From Penumbrarchaeum sp964445525 (lineage in GTDB: Archaea > Thermoplasmatota > Penumbrarchaeia > Penumbrarchaeales > Penumbrarchaeaceae), in contig CAYULA010000003.1 in NCBI GenBank assembly GCA_964445525.1, positions 53,474-117,473 on the forward strand: a DNA stretch of 64,000 nucleotides. The letters run 5' to 3'. Below, one piece after another: positions 1 through 9,417 of the stretch (its first letter is position 1; each line of letters opens with the position of its first letter). A program made the translations under genes and the position numbers. The notes under the pieces were generated by a model that saw nothing but the letters and a program-made list of their open reading frames with translations, was not told where the DNA came from and did not search any database.

Positions 1-2819
1 GCGAATAGTGTCTTTATCTCCCTTGTGCAGTTTTTCAGAATTGGTATCAGATCGATCTTGGAGAGGTCCTCCTTCATGTCCTTCAGCCTGGAAAGGAGAA
101 GTACGTTCCTTACCAGTTTGATCGACCTCTTTTCGAGCTCAATCATCTTCTGGAAAGCGTATTCTCTCTCTTTCTCGTTGTCCTTTTTTAACCTTGCGAT
201 TGCTGTCCAGGCTTGAAGGCCCTGATGAATATTTCCAATATCGTGGGAGAGCAGATCCAGATAGAACTCCGCCCTGTTCTTTTCCAGTTCCACCTGCTCC
301 CTGGACATGATCCTCTCCGTAACATCCCTAAGGACTCCCACGATGGTGATCTTTCCATCCTTGCCCTCAACCATCTTGGCCGAGGCGCTGATATGCTTGA
401 CCCCGCCGTCTTTGTGAATGGTCCTGTATATGAAGTTGGAAATCCTTCGTTTCTCGATCATCTGATGGAGCAATTCCATGCATTTTTCGATATCATCGGG
501 ATGTATGAAATCAACATAGCTTTTCCCTACAACCTCATCGGGTGAGTATCCGAAAATCTCCTCGGTCTGGGGTGAGCAGTAGATAATGTCGGTGTCAAAT
601 GATATCTCCATCACGGCATCGGAGAGGTTATCCATCAAGGTCTTGTATCGCTCCCTGCTTTCACGGTAGGCCTCCTCCGTCCATCTCCTCTCCAGATCGC
701 TTGTCATGAGGTCGCTTATTACCCTCAGGATCTCGGTCTCGGTAGATTTCCAGTTCCTCACTTTCTCCGTATCATCGAATCCCATGAATCCCCACAGACT
801 GCCGCTTTTGGATATAATGGGAACAACCAATACCGATTTGATATCCTGGCTTTTGAGAGCTTCTCTCTCGGAGTAGGCCTCATCCGGGAGTTCCTCAAGG
901 TTATTTACGGGTATGGTCTTCCCCATTCCCAGATTTTTCATCCACCAGGGGAAGATACTCGTATCAAGGTCCTGAAGATTTTCCAACTGTGGTTCGGTCC
1001 CGTGAGAGCACCATTCATGTGTGTTGTCCATCTTGGTTCCGTTTTCCCTCAAGCGGAAGATATAGGCTCTATTGACAGAAACGGATTGGCCCATAATCTT
1101 CAGGATGGTGTTGTAGTCGGCTTCCTCCGTTGATACGAACATCTTGGAGATTTCCGCGACAACCTTGTCCAGTCTGCTCCTGTACATCAGCTCATCTTCG
1201 GTTCTCTTTCTATCCGTGATATCGTGAAAGACCACTATCCCTGACTTTACCGTGCCTTCTTCATCGAGAATGGGAGAGGCGTTTGCGCTTACCCATCTGT
1301 CCTCTCCTTTTTCATTTCTTATGATCACCTCCTCATCCTTGACCGTTTCACCATTGAGAACCGCTCTCGAGAGGGGAAGCTTTTGCGGAGGGCAGGGCGA
1401 TCCGTCCGGTAGAAAGGTCTGCCAACTGCTGCTGTGTTTTTCCAGTTCTATATCCGTAAGATTTTTCTTTTCTCCTCCTCGGATGCCGAAAGCGGCAGGA
1501 TTTGCCAGTGTGATCTTCACATCGGGTGCTTCTGCGACCAGGATCCCCGAAGGTGAATTGATGAATGCCGCTTCAAGCATGCTCTTGGTTCTTGCCAGTT
1601 CTTCCCTGGATAGTTTCTTTTCCGTAATATCCATATGAGTTCCGCAGGCCCTGATCGGGGATCCGTCTTCTCCCCTCTCGAAAACCTTTCCCATATCCAG
1701 GATCCATTTCCATTGACCCGATTGATGCTTCATTCTGTACTCTGCCTCGTAGTATTCGATTTCTCCGTCAAGATGGGTTTGAAGGATCTTCATAACCTTT
1801 TCTTCATCATCCGGGTGGAGAAGACCTTTCCATGTATTGAGATCAAGGTCCAGTTCATCCGGTCTGTATCCCAGTACCTCCGCCCAACGATCGTTGAATA
1901 TCAGCTTTCCCGTGGGAATGTTCCAGTCCCACATGCCCAGATCGGTCGCCATTATGGCAAGTCTCAATCTCTCCTCGCTCTCTTCCAGTGATTTCCTTAT
2001 TTCGTATTCCTCGGAGACATCCCTGAATATCAGGACCACTCCCGATGTCTTTCCGTCCGAAGAGATTACCGGAGCCGCCGAATCCGCTATCTGATGCTCG
2101 TTGCCTTCCCTGTCGATCAAAAGGGTATCATTTGCAAGCCCCACAATCGAACCGGATTCCAGGACCTGTGAAACAGGATCCACAACCCTCTTCCTTGTAT
2201 GCGAATTGACTATTCTGAACACATCACTAAGAGGACGCCCTCTGGCAGATTCCTCATCCCATCCGGTGAGGTCCTCTGCAACTGAATTCATCCTCCTTAT
2301 CCTGCCATCAATATCGGTAGAGATCACGGCATCCCCTATGCCGTAAAGGGTGGCTTTAAGCTCAGCTTCCTGCTGAGCAAGCATTTTTTGTGACTCCATT
2401 CTTTCGGTTATGTCCTCATACGTTCCCAGGATCCCGACAACATTTCCATCATTATCCCTGATGGGAACCTTGTTTGTATCGAGCCATGCATTCTTACCGT
2501 CGGCTTGCTTCTGAGGTTCAATTATATGGTATCGAGGTATGCCGGATTCCATGACCTCTCTGTCGCATTTAATGAAGAAATCCGCTTCCTCCTTCTTCCA
2601 GGCAAGATCATGGTCCGTTTTTCCCACTATCTCCTCCGGCGAGCCCACCCCTGCCACTGTAGCGAAATTCTCGTTGCAGCCCATGTAGACGGAATTCCGG
2701 TCCTTCCAGAAGATGAATTGTGGTATGGAGTTAATCACCATCTTGAGCATTGAATCGTTATTCGAGTAGAAATCCCGGCTTATTGAGGTCCCAGAGGGCG
2801 AATCTCCTTCCGAATCCAT
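1..2819 (-). CDS. Multi-PAS/GAF sensor histidine kinase (3' end beyond window)
   Basis: This is a two-component sensor kinase, read on the minus strand without a stop to the window edge, so about 940 residues are visible and the ATPase domain is missing. Four PAS domains, some with PAC tails, lie near residues 24-140, 150-265, 280-397 and 408-530. A GAF-like domain (about 545-695) and a fifth PAS (about 720-831) follow. A HisKA-type helix then carries LSHDIGN with phospho-acceptor His859. No signal peptide or membrane segment is seen, so it is probably a cytosolic sensor of redox state or ligands. The ATG at 2817-2819 sits behind AGGAGG at 2827-2832. PAS-rich kinases with this H-box are common in Euryarchaeota; the signal sensed cannot be told. 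No receiver gene adjoins it, but receiver proteins lie at 46496 and 54407. Confidence 0.92.
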   Translation of the reverse strand, partial: MDSEGDSPSGTSISRDFYSNNDSMLKMVINSIPQFIFWKDRNSVYMGCNENFATVAGVGSPEEIVGKTDHDLAWKKEEADFFIKCDREVMESGIPRYHIIEPQKQADGKNAWLDTNKVPIRDNDGNVVGILGTYEDITERMESQKMLAQQEAELKATLYGIGDAVISTDIDGRIRRMNSVAEDLTGWDEESARGRPLSDVFRIVNSHTRKRVVDPVSQVLESGSIVGLANDTLLIDREGNEHQIADSAAPVISSDGKTSGVVLIFRDVSEEYEIRKSLEESEERLRLAIMATDLGMWDWNIPTGKLIFNDRWAEVLGYRPDELDLDLNTWKGLLHPDDEEKVMKILQTHLDGEIEYYEAEYRMKHQSGQWKWILDMGKVFERGEDGSPIRACGTHMDITEKKLSREELARTKSMLEAAFINSPSGILVAEAPDVKITLANPAAFGIRGGEKKNLTDIELEKHSSSWQTFLPDGSPCPPQKLPLSRAVLNGETVKDEEVIIRNEKGEDRWVSANASPILDEEGTVKSGIVVFHDITDRKRTEDELMYRSRLDKVVAEISKMFVSTEEADYNTILKIMGQSVSVNRAYIFRLRENGTKMDNTHEWCSHGTEPQLENLQDLDTSIFPWWMKNLGMGKTIPVNNLEELPDEAYSEREALKSQDIKSVLVVPIISKSGSLWGFMGFDDTEKVRNWKSTETEILRVISDLMTSDLERRWTEEAYRESRERYKTLMDNLSDAVMEISFDTDIIYCSPQTEEIFGYSPDEVVGKSYVDFIHPDDIEKCMELLHQMIEKRRISNFIYRTIHKDGGVKHISASAKMVEGKDGKITIVGVLRDVTERIMSREQVELEKNRAEFYLDLLSHDIGNIHQGLQAWTAIARLKKDNEKEREYAFQKMIELEKRSIKLVRNVLLLSRLKDMKEDLSKIDLIPILKNCTREIKTLF

Positions 2820-3184
2820 AGGTTATCCTCCTGATAATTTTCCAAGCACTTTCTTTCCTGATTGGTCCAAACTAGCGGATCCCGACCAGTATTTCCTTTT
2901 TGGATATGTTTGAAGCACTTGACGGAACCACTGCCACCAATTGCCCGCATTTAGGAATCCGAATACCGGACTCACCGATCTGGCTTTCCATTTTTAATAC
3001 TTTTTCCCATGGAATCATTATTATTTCATCTATTGAAATCATCCGCAGGTAACTCGAGATACGGGCGAGCATCCGATAACCAGCTGGTTTCATAGGAAAC
3101 AAAAAAATAACTGAAACCCCACTTAACCCTGGCCGCTCACTGGTTCCCCCGTGTCCAGATGCGGTTCCTTGTGGAGGTGTTTCC
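2820..3184. other. Divergent intergenic region
   Basis: A 365-nt gap separates the minus-strand kinase from the plus-strand operon starting at 3185, so it should hold both promoters. The kinase ribosome site is at 2827-2832 and GGAGGTG for the downstream gene is at 3172-3178. An A-rich stretch near 3097-3110 and a T/A-rich stretch near 2990-3008 are weak TATA candidates. No convincing gene or RNA is seen. Confidence 0.5.
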
Positions 3185-4207
3185 ATGGGTCTGTTCAGCA
3201 AGAAGCCCAAGGTAAGGTTCGAGACCATAACAATTGACAGGGAGACAGAGGTCTTCCGCGCCCTTGAGAACAAGGGATGGATACTCTGCGATGACCCATT
3301 CCAATTCGATCTGCACAAACCTCCTGAAAAGCTGAGAAAGGACGCCATGAGCGTCGCAAAGGATCTCAAAGGGGAGCTCATTGTTGAGATCTATGATCCC
3401 ATTTACGTGAATATGCCCTGGAAAGGGCTCAGATATGCTGTATGGAGAAGGGCCACACCCGATCAGATCCGGGAGCGTATTGCAAAACAGCAGGAAAAGG
3501 CCAGGCCCAATTACAAGGATACAATGGGATCATATGATGATATCCAGAGGCAGCTCGACCAGAGGAGGATCCATGTATCGGATGAGGACCTGCGTGCCCT
3601 TGACGACCTGAAGTTGGATCAGGATTCCGACCTCAAAGGCGATTCCGGGGGTAAGCAATCAGATGAGCTCAGGATGGCCAACGAGGCGATCCAGGCGATC
3701 TCCACTTTCGATCCCTACGAACATCAGGGAGAGTATGCAGATGAGGGGGCGGAATCCAAAGGTCCGGTTTTCGAGGAGAGTATAGAACTCCAGGCCGATG
3801 TCCCCGATGCAACAGACCCGTCCGAGGAAATCAACGCAATGGACATGATGATGGGCGAAGCACAGAAACAACCGGCCGTACCGCAGCAGGAAGGACAGGT
3901 TCCCATGGAAACCGAGAAGCCGCAGCCTCCGGCAATTCAGACACCGGCATCACCTCCCGCAAATATCCAACAGGCTCAGCCTCCAGCCAACAGACCCCAG
4001 GCCTCACCTCCGTCAAACGTTCAGAGGCCCCAGCCTCCCGCCAATCAACAACCTGCAAGGCCGCCAGCAAATACCCAACAGGCCCAGCCACCTGCCCGAT
4101 CGAATCAAGCTCAGCCTCCCGCACAACAACCTTCCGATTCGGGCTTCAAGGCCCCTCCCCCCCCACCCAATAACATGGTAGGAAAAAGGGATGAAGATGA
4201 AGACTGA
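3185..4207 (+). CDS. Unknown protein with proline-rich repeat tail
   Basis: A 340-residue protein of no recognised family. The N-terminal part (about 1-135) is a compact mixed alpha/beta region starting MGLFSKKPKVRF. An acidic, charged linker follows (about 136-240). The tail (about 245-325) is low complexity, with repeated PPAN and QAQPPA blocks, then a run of prolines. There is no signal peptide or TM helix, so it is probably cytosolic, possibly a scaffold. The start is supported by GGAGGTG seven bases upstream. It overlaps the next gene by 17 nt, which implies an operon with the DUF126 and SCP2-like genes. Function unknown. Confidence 0.8.
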   Translation: MGLFSKKPKVRFETITIDRETEVFRALENKGWILCDDPFQFDLHKPPEKLRKDAMSVAKDLKGELIVEIYDPIYVNMPWKGLRYAVWRRATPDQIRERIAKQQEKARPNYKDTMGSYDDIQRQLDQRRIHVSDEDLRALDDLKLDQDSDLKGDSGGKQSDELRMANEAIQAISTFDPYEHQGEYADEGAESKGPVFEESIELQADVPDATDPSEEINAMDMMMGEAQKQPAVPQQEGQVPMETEKPQPPAIQTPASPPANIQQAQPPANRPQASPPSNVQRPQPPANQQPARPPANTQQAQPPARSNQAQPPAQQPSDSGFKAPPPPPNNMVGKRDEDED

Positions 4208-4643
4208 ATCCGATGGACAATCCGGGATCGAGGCCCTCGGAATTCCGTTGAAAGGAGTTGGTAAAGAGAAAGTCAAGGGAGAGGTACTGAGGTGGAAAGG
4301 ATCGATCTCGTTTCTGGGTGATGTGGATCCCGAAAAAGGAACCTTGACAAAGGATGATCTGGTACGAGATCTCAAAGACAGGATCCTTGTTTTCGAGGAA
4401 GGGGCGGGATCCACTGTGGGGTCTTATGTAGTTTACAATCTCAGATTATATGACAAAGCCCCATTGGCAATGGTAATGTCCAGGGCCGATGCAATTATAA
4501 CCATCGGTTGCATTCTTGCTGATATTCCCCTGATAAACAGGGTGAATGAAGATATAATGAACGATATTGCCACCGGAGACACCCTCGAATTGGACCCAGT
4601 GTCCGGAAGGATCTCAGTGTGGAAGGGAAATGCAAGGTTGTGA
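4191..4643 (+). CDS. Phosphomevalonate dehydratase small subunit (DUF126/AcnX-S)
   Basis: A 150-residue protein matching the DUF126 family, the small (swivelling) subunit of aconitase-X enzymes. In archaea the main member is mevalonate 5-phosphate dehydratase of the modified mevalonate pathway to isoprenoid lipids. Family hallmarks visible are WKGSISFLGDVDPEKG (about 35-50), the ILVFEEGAGSTVGSYVVY segment (about 65-82) and ADAIITIGCILADIPLI (about 99-115). The large subunit, which carries the Fe-S site, is not adjacent and must be elsewhere. An alternative is cis-3-hydroxyproline dehydratase, but in an archaeon the isoprenoid role is more likely. The gene starts inside the end of the Pro-rich gene, so translation is probably coupled; a second ATG six bases on is also possible. 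Confidence 0.88.
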   Translation: MKMKTESDGQSGIEALGIPLKGVGKEKVKGEVLRWKGSISFLGDVDPEKGTLTKDDLVRDLKDRILVFEEGAGSTVGSYVVYNLRLYDKAPLAMVMSRADAIITIGCILADIPLINRVNEDIMNDIATGDTLELDPVSGRISVWKGNARL

Positions 4644-4647
4644 TCCG

Positions 4648-4977
4648 ATGCTGGAGAAACTCATCAATCTGAGCAAGCAGGTGAACAAGAAGATAGAGAC
4701 AGATCCCAAGATAAGGGAGATGGCAGAGGAAAAAGACAGGACAATTTCACTCCATTTCACCGATGAAAATGACTACATTCTCGAAGTGAAAGACGGCAAG
4801 GTTCTGGAACCCAGGGAGGGAAAGCTCGAAGATCCCACGCTTCTTGTGATAACGGATACCCAGACAATGCAGAAGATACTGGACAAGAAGCTCAATCCTC
4901 TAATGGCCTATGCCATGAAGAAGATAAAGGTAAAGGGTCCGATGGATGAGGTTCTGCTTCTGAAGGATTTCTTCTGA
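4648..4977 (+). CDS. SCP2 sterol-transfer-like domain protein
   Basis: A 109-residue protein resembling the SCP2 (sterol carrier) fold. It has an N-terminal helix, a beta segment ISLHFTDENDYILEVKDG, the typical acidic DPTLLVITDTQTM stretch and a C-terminal helical KIKVKGPMDEVLLLKDFF. Small SCP2-like proteins bind lipids or acyl groups; the ligand here is unknown. ATG 4648 is chosen because GTGATCC, matching the 16S anti-Shine-Dalgarno extension, ends one base before it and it lies 4 nt after the DUF126 stop. A longer reading from 4567 would overlap DUF126 needlessly. Its place beside a mevalonate-pathway subunit hints at lipid metabolism, which is inference. Confidence 0.75.
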   Translation: MLEKLINLSKQVNKKIETDPKIREMAEEKDRTISLHFTDENDYILEVKDGKVLEPREGKLEDPTLLVITDTQTMQKILDKKLNPLMAYAMKKIKVKGPMDEVLLLKDFF

Positions 4978-5002
4978 AACCAGAATTGTTTACCAGCTCC
5001 AG

Positions 5003-5018
5003 CCAAAGGATTTATAAA
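5003..5018 (+). promoter_or_regulatory. BRE/TATA promoter of PKD surface protein gene
   Basis: CCAAAGGATTTATAAA is a near-canonical archaeal BRE plus TATA box. The expected start of transcription about 25 nt downstream falls near 5040, ahead of both candidate start codons (TTG 5069, ATG 5117). Confidence 0.65.
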
Positions 5019-5116
5019 GATATCACATATGGAACATGAACAGATCGTGAGGAAAAGGAGTGGTCCTATTGAAAAACAAAAATCCAAATGCGGGTCACCC
5101 CTCAAGGAGGATGGTC

Positions 5117-8100
5117 ATGAGACTCGTATTCTCACTTTCAGTCCTTCTTCTATCATCAATCACAATTGTACCGGCAGTTTTCAATTATGATGTCTCCGCC
5201 CAGGAGAATACTCCGCCGGTTGCCAATGCCGGGGATGACATCACGGAGGTACTCCTTAACCAGGAGGTGCTTCTCGACGGTTCGAATTCAACCGACGAGG
5301 ATATAGATAACTGCACATGGTCCTGGGAATGCACCTCACATGAGGATGTGGAAATACTCGACAATGACACTTCAATGGCTTCCTTCATTGTTTTCACCGA
5401 GGAGACCATCACATTCCTTCTCACGGTAACAGATCCGGGAAATCTAACGGATACGGATGAACTCGAGGTGATCCCCGATATCAACGAGGACCCCACTGTG
5501 GACCCTCTTTCAATAATGCCGGCGGATTCGGGGCCCGAGGGCCCATTTTACGAGATATCGGAACCAATCGAATTCAACGCCACAACCGTTTCCGATTCCG
5601 AATCCACCCTGGATGAGCTGTCATTCACATGGGAATCGGATGTGGAAGGTGAAAGATCATTTCCATCGGAGCCTGCCTTCAACAGGACCATGAACGTATT
5701 GGGTTGGCACAACATAACCCTGACCGTCGCCGATCCCAACGGGGGAGAGTCGATTCTGATAAAGAAGATAAAGGTCAGGGAGGACATCCGGGGCCCTACG
5801 GCTGTCATGGATCTCATTCCGAATCGTTCTATATACACAAAGGGAGAGATCATAACTCTGGATGCAACCGATACGGAGGACCCCAATACCTTCGATACGC
5901 TGGAGACCATGAATTTTACCTGGCGCACCAACATAAGCGGAGGAAGAATACTTGGTTATGGCGCTGTTTTGAATGTTACCCTCGAGGAGGGATTCCACAA
6001 CATCAGCCTGAAAGTAACTGATACGGATGGATTGACCTCTGTTGATTTCAGGACGATAGAGATATCCAACGATCCTCCGGTTGCCGTTATTTCCACACCC
6101 GAAATCAGGTCGAGGAACGGCGTAAGGACCGTCAATGTAAGCGAGACCGCTTCCTTTTCTGCTTTCAACTCTTTCGACCGCAACGGTGACGATCTGGAAT
6201 ACAGCTGGGATTTCGGCGACGGCACCTCCGCTTTCGGTGTCAATGTCACAAACATCTACAACGATTTCGGAACCTTCAACGTAACACTGGAGGTCGATGA
6301 CGGATCAACCAAAGACAATCTGGGAAATGACACGGTCAGGATCGATGTCAACACCATACCGGAAGCAGTCATAGAGCCACCCGGAGATATTATCGTGGGA
6401 GAGTCATACCAATTCTCCGCCAACGGTACAACGGACGAGGACGGAGATGATCTTACCTACAGGTGGGATTTTGACGGCGACGGTTTATTCGATCAATCCG
6501 GTTTCAACTCTTCTTTCACTTACGAGGAGGAGGGGGAGTTCACTGTAACACTTCATGTCGACGATGATTTCGCTGTCTCCACGGCTGAAGTGATCTTCCG
6601 GCCCAAACTTCCCAACGAGGCGCCCATTCCCGCTATCGTGGGATGGGAAGAGGGCGACGATCCCATTATAGTCGCTCTCGAGGATGACAGGGGAGAGGTG
6701 GAGCTCGATGCAAGCGCTTCCATCGACCCCGACGATGACAGCAACAACAACGGGATAATCGATGGCAGAGAGAGGAACAATCTGACCTTTACCTGGGACC
6801 TCGATGCCGAGGACGATGAAAACAGGGATGGTATAGACGACAATGATTTCACAAAACGCGGAGACACGGTCAGGGTCCCGGTAGAGGACGACGATATCTT
6901 AAGGGTAAGGCTCAATGCCACCGATGAGAGGGGTGTCTCATCATACCTTATCATCCTCATTCGAGGCGATCACCCCCCTGATGTTACGGATCTGAGAACC
7001 AACAAGAAGTCCAAGATCTATGTCAACTCCACGGTAGATTTTACCTCAACCGCAACGGACGAGGACAGCGGCCAGACCAGGGATCTGAGGTACCACTGGG
7101 ACTTCGGGGACGGTAACGTAAGGAACGATACCCAGTCCACCACATCCTACAAGTATACCGAACCCGGATCCTACGAGGTCTATTCCTGGGTAACCGACGG
7201 ATATCTGTGGGGTTTTGCCAGGTCCACGATAACGGTGGTGGAATTCGAAGGATTGGAGATCCGCTTCCCCCGGAACGGAGCCACGCTTAAGGGCAATGTT
7301 ATCATGAGAGGTTATGTGGATCACCTTCTCGATTACAGGATAGAGAGAGTGGAGGTCAGGATAGACGGAGGGGAGTGGGAGAGGGCAGACAATCCCCCTG
7401 ACTGGGAATACGAGTTGAACACGTTCAACCTCCCGGATGGAGAACACGAACTGGAGGTCAGGGCCCTGCTGGATACCGGGGTGGAACAGACATCCTCGGT
7501 CACATTTACGGTTTCCAACACCGTGGAGCAGGACAATTCGGGATTGATAGCCGGAATAGTGATCTTCATCGTGGTCCTTGCCGTGGTTGTTGTGATGTTC
7601 TTCCTTCTATTCGGAAAGAGGAAGTCAAGGGCTCAGGAACTCATGGGGCCTCCCCCCGGACCCGGGCCTGGTATTCCTGGCATGGTCCCACCTGGAGGTC
7701 TTCCCAAACCCCCTCAAAGGGCCAATCTGCCACCCACACAGGCACCTCCCAAAGAGGAGGAGAAACCCGAAGAGAAACCTCCGGAGGAAAAAGGACCCAA
7801 GATTGTGAGGGTCAAGTGCCCCTCGTGCAAGAAGGTGTTCAAGGTAGAGGATACCGGAGACAGGCCGTTGACCATGACCTGCACCCACTGCGGGGCGAAG
7901 GGATCCATTTCCCAGGTTCCGGGTGACGATAAGAAAGAGGAAACCCGAGAAGAAGAGGAAGAGGACGAGGGACCCGAACCGATCTCGATCATCTGCCCCT
8001 CCTGTTCAGGGATGTTCGAACTCGACCATGTCATGGATGAGGCTACCTGTCCGTTCTGCAACGTGAAGGGAGAACTTGACGAGGATACGAAGGCAGGACT

Positions 8101-8233
8101 GAAGGAGAGGTTCGGAGAGGAGGAGACCGAGGAGGTCAGCGTCAGGTGCCCCTCCTGTCAGGGTAAATTCTCCATAAAGTCCACCGACAAGGAGATCATC
8201 TGCCCTTACTGCGGTGTGTCGGGAAACGTCTGA
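5117..8233 (+). CDS. PKD-repeat surface protein with three cytosolic zinc ribbons
   Basis: A secreted, membrane-anchored protein of about 1038 residues. A signal peptide (MRLVFSLSVLLLSS..., likely cleavage after VSA) leads into about seven PKD/Ig-like domains; several hold WDFGDG or WDFDGDG and NxT/S glycosylation sequons. One TM helix (IAGIVIFIVVLAVVVVMFFLL) lies near residues 810-835. The cytosolic tail is Pro-rich and then carries three CxxC...CxxC zinc ribbons (CPSCKK/CTHCG, CPSCSG/CPFC, CPSCQG/CPYCG). ATG 5117 has AGGAGG six bases upstream; TTG 5069 with AAGGAG is a serious alternative. PKD domains serve adhesion or cell-surface layers. The metal-binding tail on the inner side is unusual and suggests contact with cytosolic partners. 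Confidence 0.88.
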   Translation: MRLVFSLSVLLLSSITIVPAVFNYDVSAQENTPPVANAGDDITEVLLNQEVLLDGSNSTDEDIDNCTWSWECTSHEDVEILDNDTSMASFIVFTEETITFLLTVTDPGNLTDTDELEVIPDINEDPTVDPLSIMPADSGPEGPFYEISEPIEFNATTVSDSESTLDELSFTWESDVEGERSFPSEPAFNRTMNVLGWHNITLTVADPNGGESILIKKIKVREDIRGPTAVMDLIPNRSIYTKGEIITLDATDTEDPNTFDTLETMNFTWRTNISGGRILGYGAVLNVTLEEGFHNISLKVTDTDGLTSVDFRTIEISNDPPVAVISTPEIRSRNGVRTVNVSETASFSAFNSFDRNGDDLEYSWDFGDGTSAFGVNVTNIYNDFGTFNVTLEVDDGSTKDNLGNDTVRIDVNTIPEAVIEPPGDIIVGESYQFSANGTTDEDGDDLTYRWDFDGDGLFDQSGFNSSFTYEEEGEFTVTLHVDDDFAVSTAEVIFRPKLPNEAPIPAIVGWEEGDDPIIVALEDDRGEVELDASASIDPDDDSNNNGIIDGRERNNLTFTWDLDAEDDENRDGIDDNDFTKRGDTVRVPVEDDDILRVRLNATDERGVSSYLIILIRGDHPPDVTDLRTNKKSKIYVNSTVDFTSTATDEDSGQTRDLRYHWDFGDGNVRNDTQSTTSYKYTEPGSYEVYSWVTDGYLWGFARSTITVVEFEGLEIRFPRNGATLKGNVIMRGYVDHLLDYRIERVEVRIDGGEWERADNPPDWEYELNTFNLPDGEHELEVRALLDTGVEQTSSVTFTVSNTVEQDNSGLIAGIVIFIVVLAVVVVMFFLLFGKRKSRAQELMGPPPGPGPGIPGMVPPGGLPKPPQRANLPPTQAPPKEEEKPEEKPPEEKGPKIVRVKCPSCKKVFKVEDTGDRPLTMTCTHCGAKGSISQVPGDDKKEETREEEEEDEGPEPISIICPSCSGMFELDHVMDEATCPFCNVKGELDEDTKAGLKERFGEEETEEVSVRCPSCQGKFSIKSTDKEIICPYCGVSGNV

Positions 8234-8299
8234 ACCGCTTTCTCCAGGGGAAAACATAAGATTCAAACCCTGCATTTCCGTTAATGCCGGTGGTATTTC

Positions 8300-9397
8300 A
8301 TGGCGGAAGATGTGGTTCATGTCGGTTATGACGAGCTTGAGAGATTCATGGCGGATGTATTCAGGGCTCTTGGTGTTCCGGAAGAGGATTCCGCAATTTG
8401 TGCGGAAGTTTTGAGCTTCGCTGACAGGAGAGGAATCTCCTCCCACGGAATAAACAGGATGAAACCCTTTTACTACGACAGGATCAGAAAAGGCCTTCAA
8501 TATCCCGATCCGGGCTGGGAGATAGTGAAGGAAAGTCCTACCACAGCGGTGATAGACGGCAGGTTCGGGATGGGCCACGCCATAGCCAAAAGGTCAATGC
8601 AGATGGCGATCGACAAAGCGATAGATTACGGTCTTGGCATGGTTGCGGTCAGGAATTCAACCCATTACGGTGCCGCCGGATATTATTCGATGATGGCAAT
8701 AAAAAACGGAATGATAGGAATCAACGGTACAAATGCCAGGCCCTCTGTAGCGCCCACCTTCGGAACCGAGGGCATGCTGGGTACCAATCCTTTCACCATC
8801 GGGTTTCCCACCGATGAGGAATTTCCTTTTCTCCTGGACTGTGCCACCTCAATCTGGCAGAGGGGCAAGATAGAGTATTATGCCCGGGAAGAAAAGGAGA
8901 TACCCGAAAATCTTGTTGTGGGAAAGGACGGGACCTCTCTGACCGATCCCCGGCTTATCTTGAAGGAGCTGGTGGAAGGGAATGGAGCCCTTTTACCGTT
9001 GGGGGGACTGGGTGAAGAAACCGCCGGCTACAAAGGGTACGGTTACTCCACTGTTGTTGAGGTCCTCTCCTCGGCGCTTCAGGCTGGTCCTTTTCTGAAG
9101 GCGGTCAACGGGATAAATGTTGGTCATTTCTTCATGGCGGTTGATATCGAGGCATTCACGACACTCGAAGAGTTCAAGAGGTCCTCGGGGGAAGTCATGA
9201 GGCAGTTGAGAGCCTCGAGAAAGGCCCCCGGAGCAGAGAGGATCTATACTCCGGGAGAGAAGGAACATCTCCACTGGCTGAGGACAAGGGACATCGGAGT
9301 TCCACTCAACTCGAGTCTGCAGAAAGAGGTTGCCCTGATGAAAGATGAGCTCTCCCTGTCCGGATATGACTGGGACTGGGCAAAAAACCCGAAATGA
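8300..9397 (+). CDS. Malate/L-lactate/sulfolactate dehydrogenase family (Ldh2)
   Basis: A 365-residue NAD(P)-dependent 2-hydroxyacid dehydrogenase of the Ldh2/MDH type 2 family, unrelated to classical Rossmann LDH. Signature segments are RGISSHGINRM (about 44-54, with the conserved His), NSTHYGAAGYYSMMA (about 118-132) and GTNPFTIGFPT followed by a DCATS motif. Family members act on malate, lactate, sulfolactate or ureidoglycolate, and sequence alone does not settle the substrate; methanogen sulfolactate dehydrogenase (ComC) is one relative. A GGTGGT site precedes the ATG. The gene stands 66 nt after the PKD gene and 20 nt before the phosphodiesterase gene and may be cotranscribed with the latter. 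Confidence 0.9.
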   Translation: MAEDVVHVGYDELERFMADVFRALGVPEEDSAICAEVLSFADRRGISSHGINRMKPFYYDRIRKGLQYPDPGWEIVKESPTTAVIDGRFGMGHAIAKRSMQMAIDKAIDYGLGMVAVRNSTHYGAAGYYSMMAIKNGMIGINGTNARPSVAPTFGTEGMLGTNPFTIGFPTDEEFPFLLDCATSIWQRGKIEYYAREEKEIPENLVVGKDGTSLTDPRLILKELVEGNGALLPLGGLGEETAGYKGYGYSTVVEVLSSALQAGPFLKAVNGINVGHFFMAVDIEAFTTLEEFKRSSGEVMRQLRASRKAPGAERIYTPGEKEHLHWLRTRDIGVPLNSSLQKEVALMKDELSLSGYDWDWAKNPK

Positions 9398-9417
9398 TTT
9401 CAAGGTGAGTCATCTCA

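Noticed and set aside
25..2753. Plus-strand open frames over the left end
   Set aside because: They mirror a continuous minus-strand sensor kinase with clear PAS, GAF and HisKA motifs and a strong ribosome site.
2872..3381. Minus-strand frame of 169 codons across the intergenic region
   Set aside because: It overlaps the well-supported gene at 3185, has no ribosome site or family features and a composition unlike a real protein.
5060..5116. GTG at 5060 as start of the PKD protein
   Set aside because: GTG 5060 overlaps the GGAG element; TTG 5069 or ATG 5117, each with a proper Shine-Dalgarno spacing, are better.
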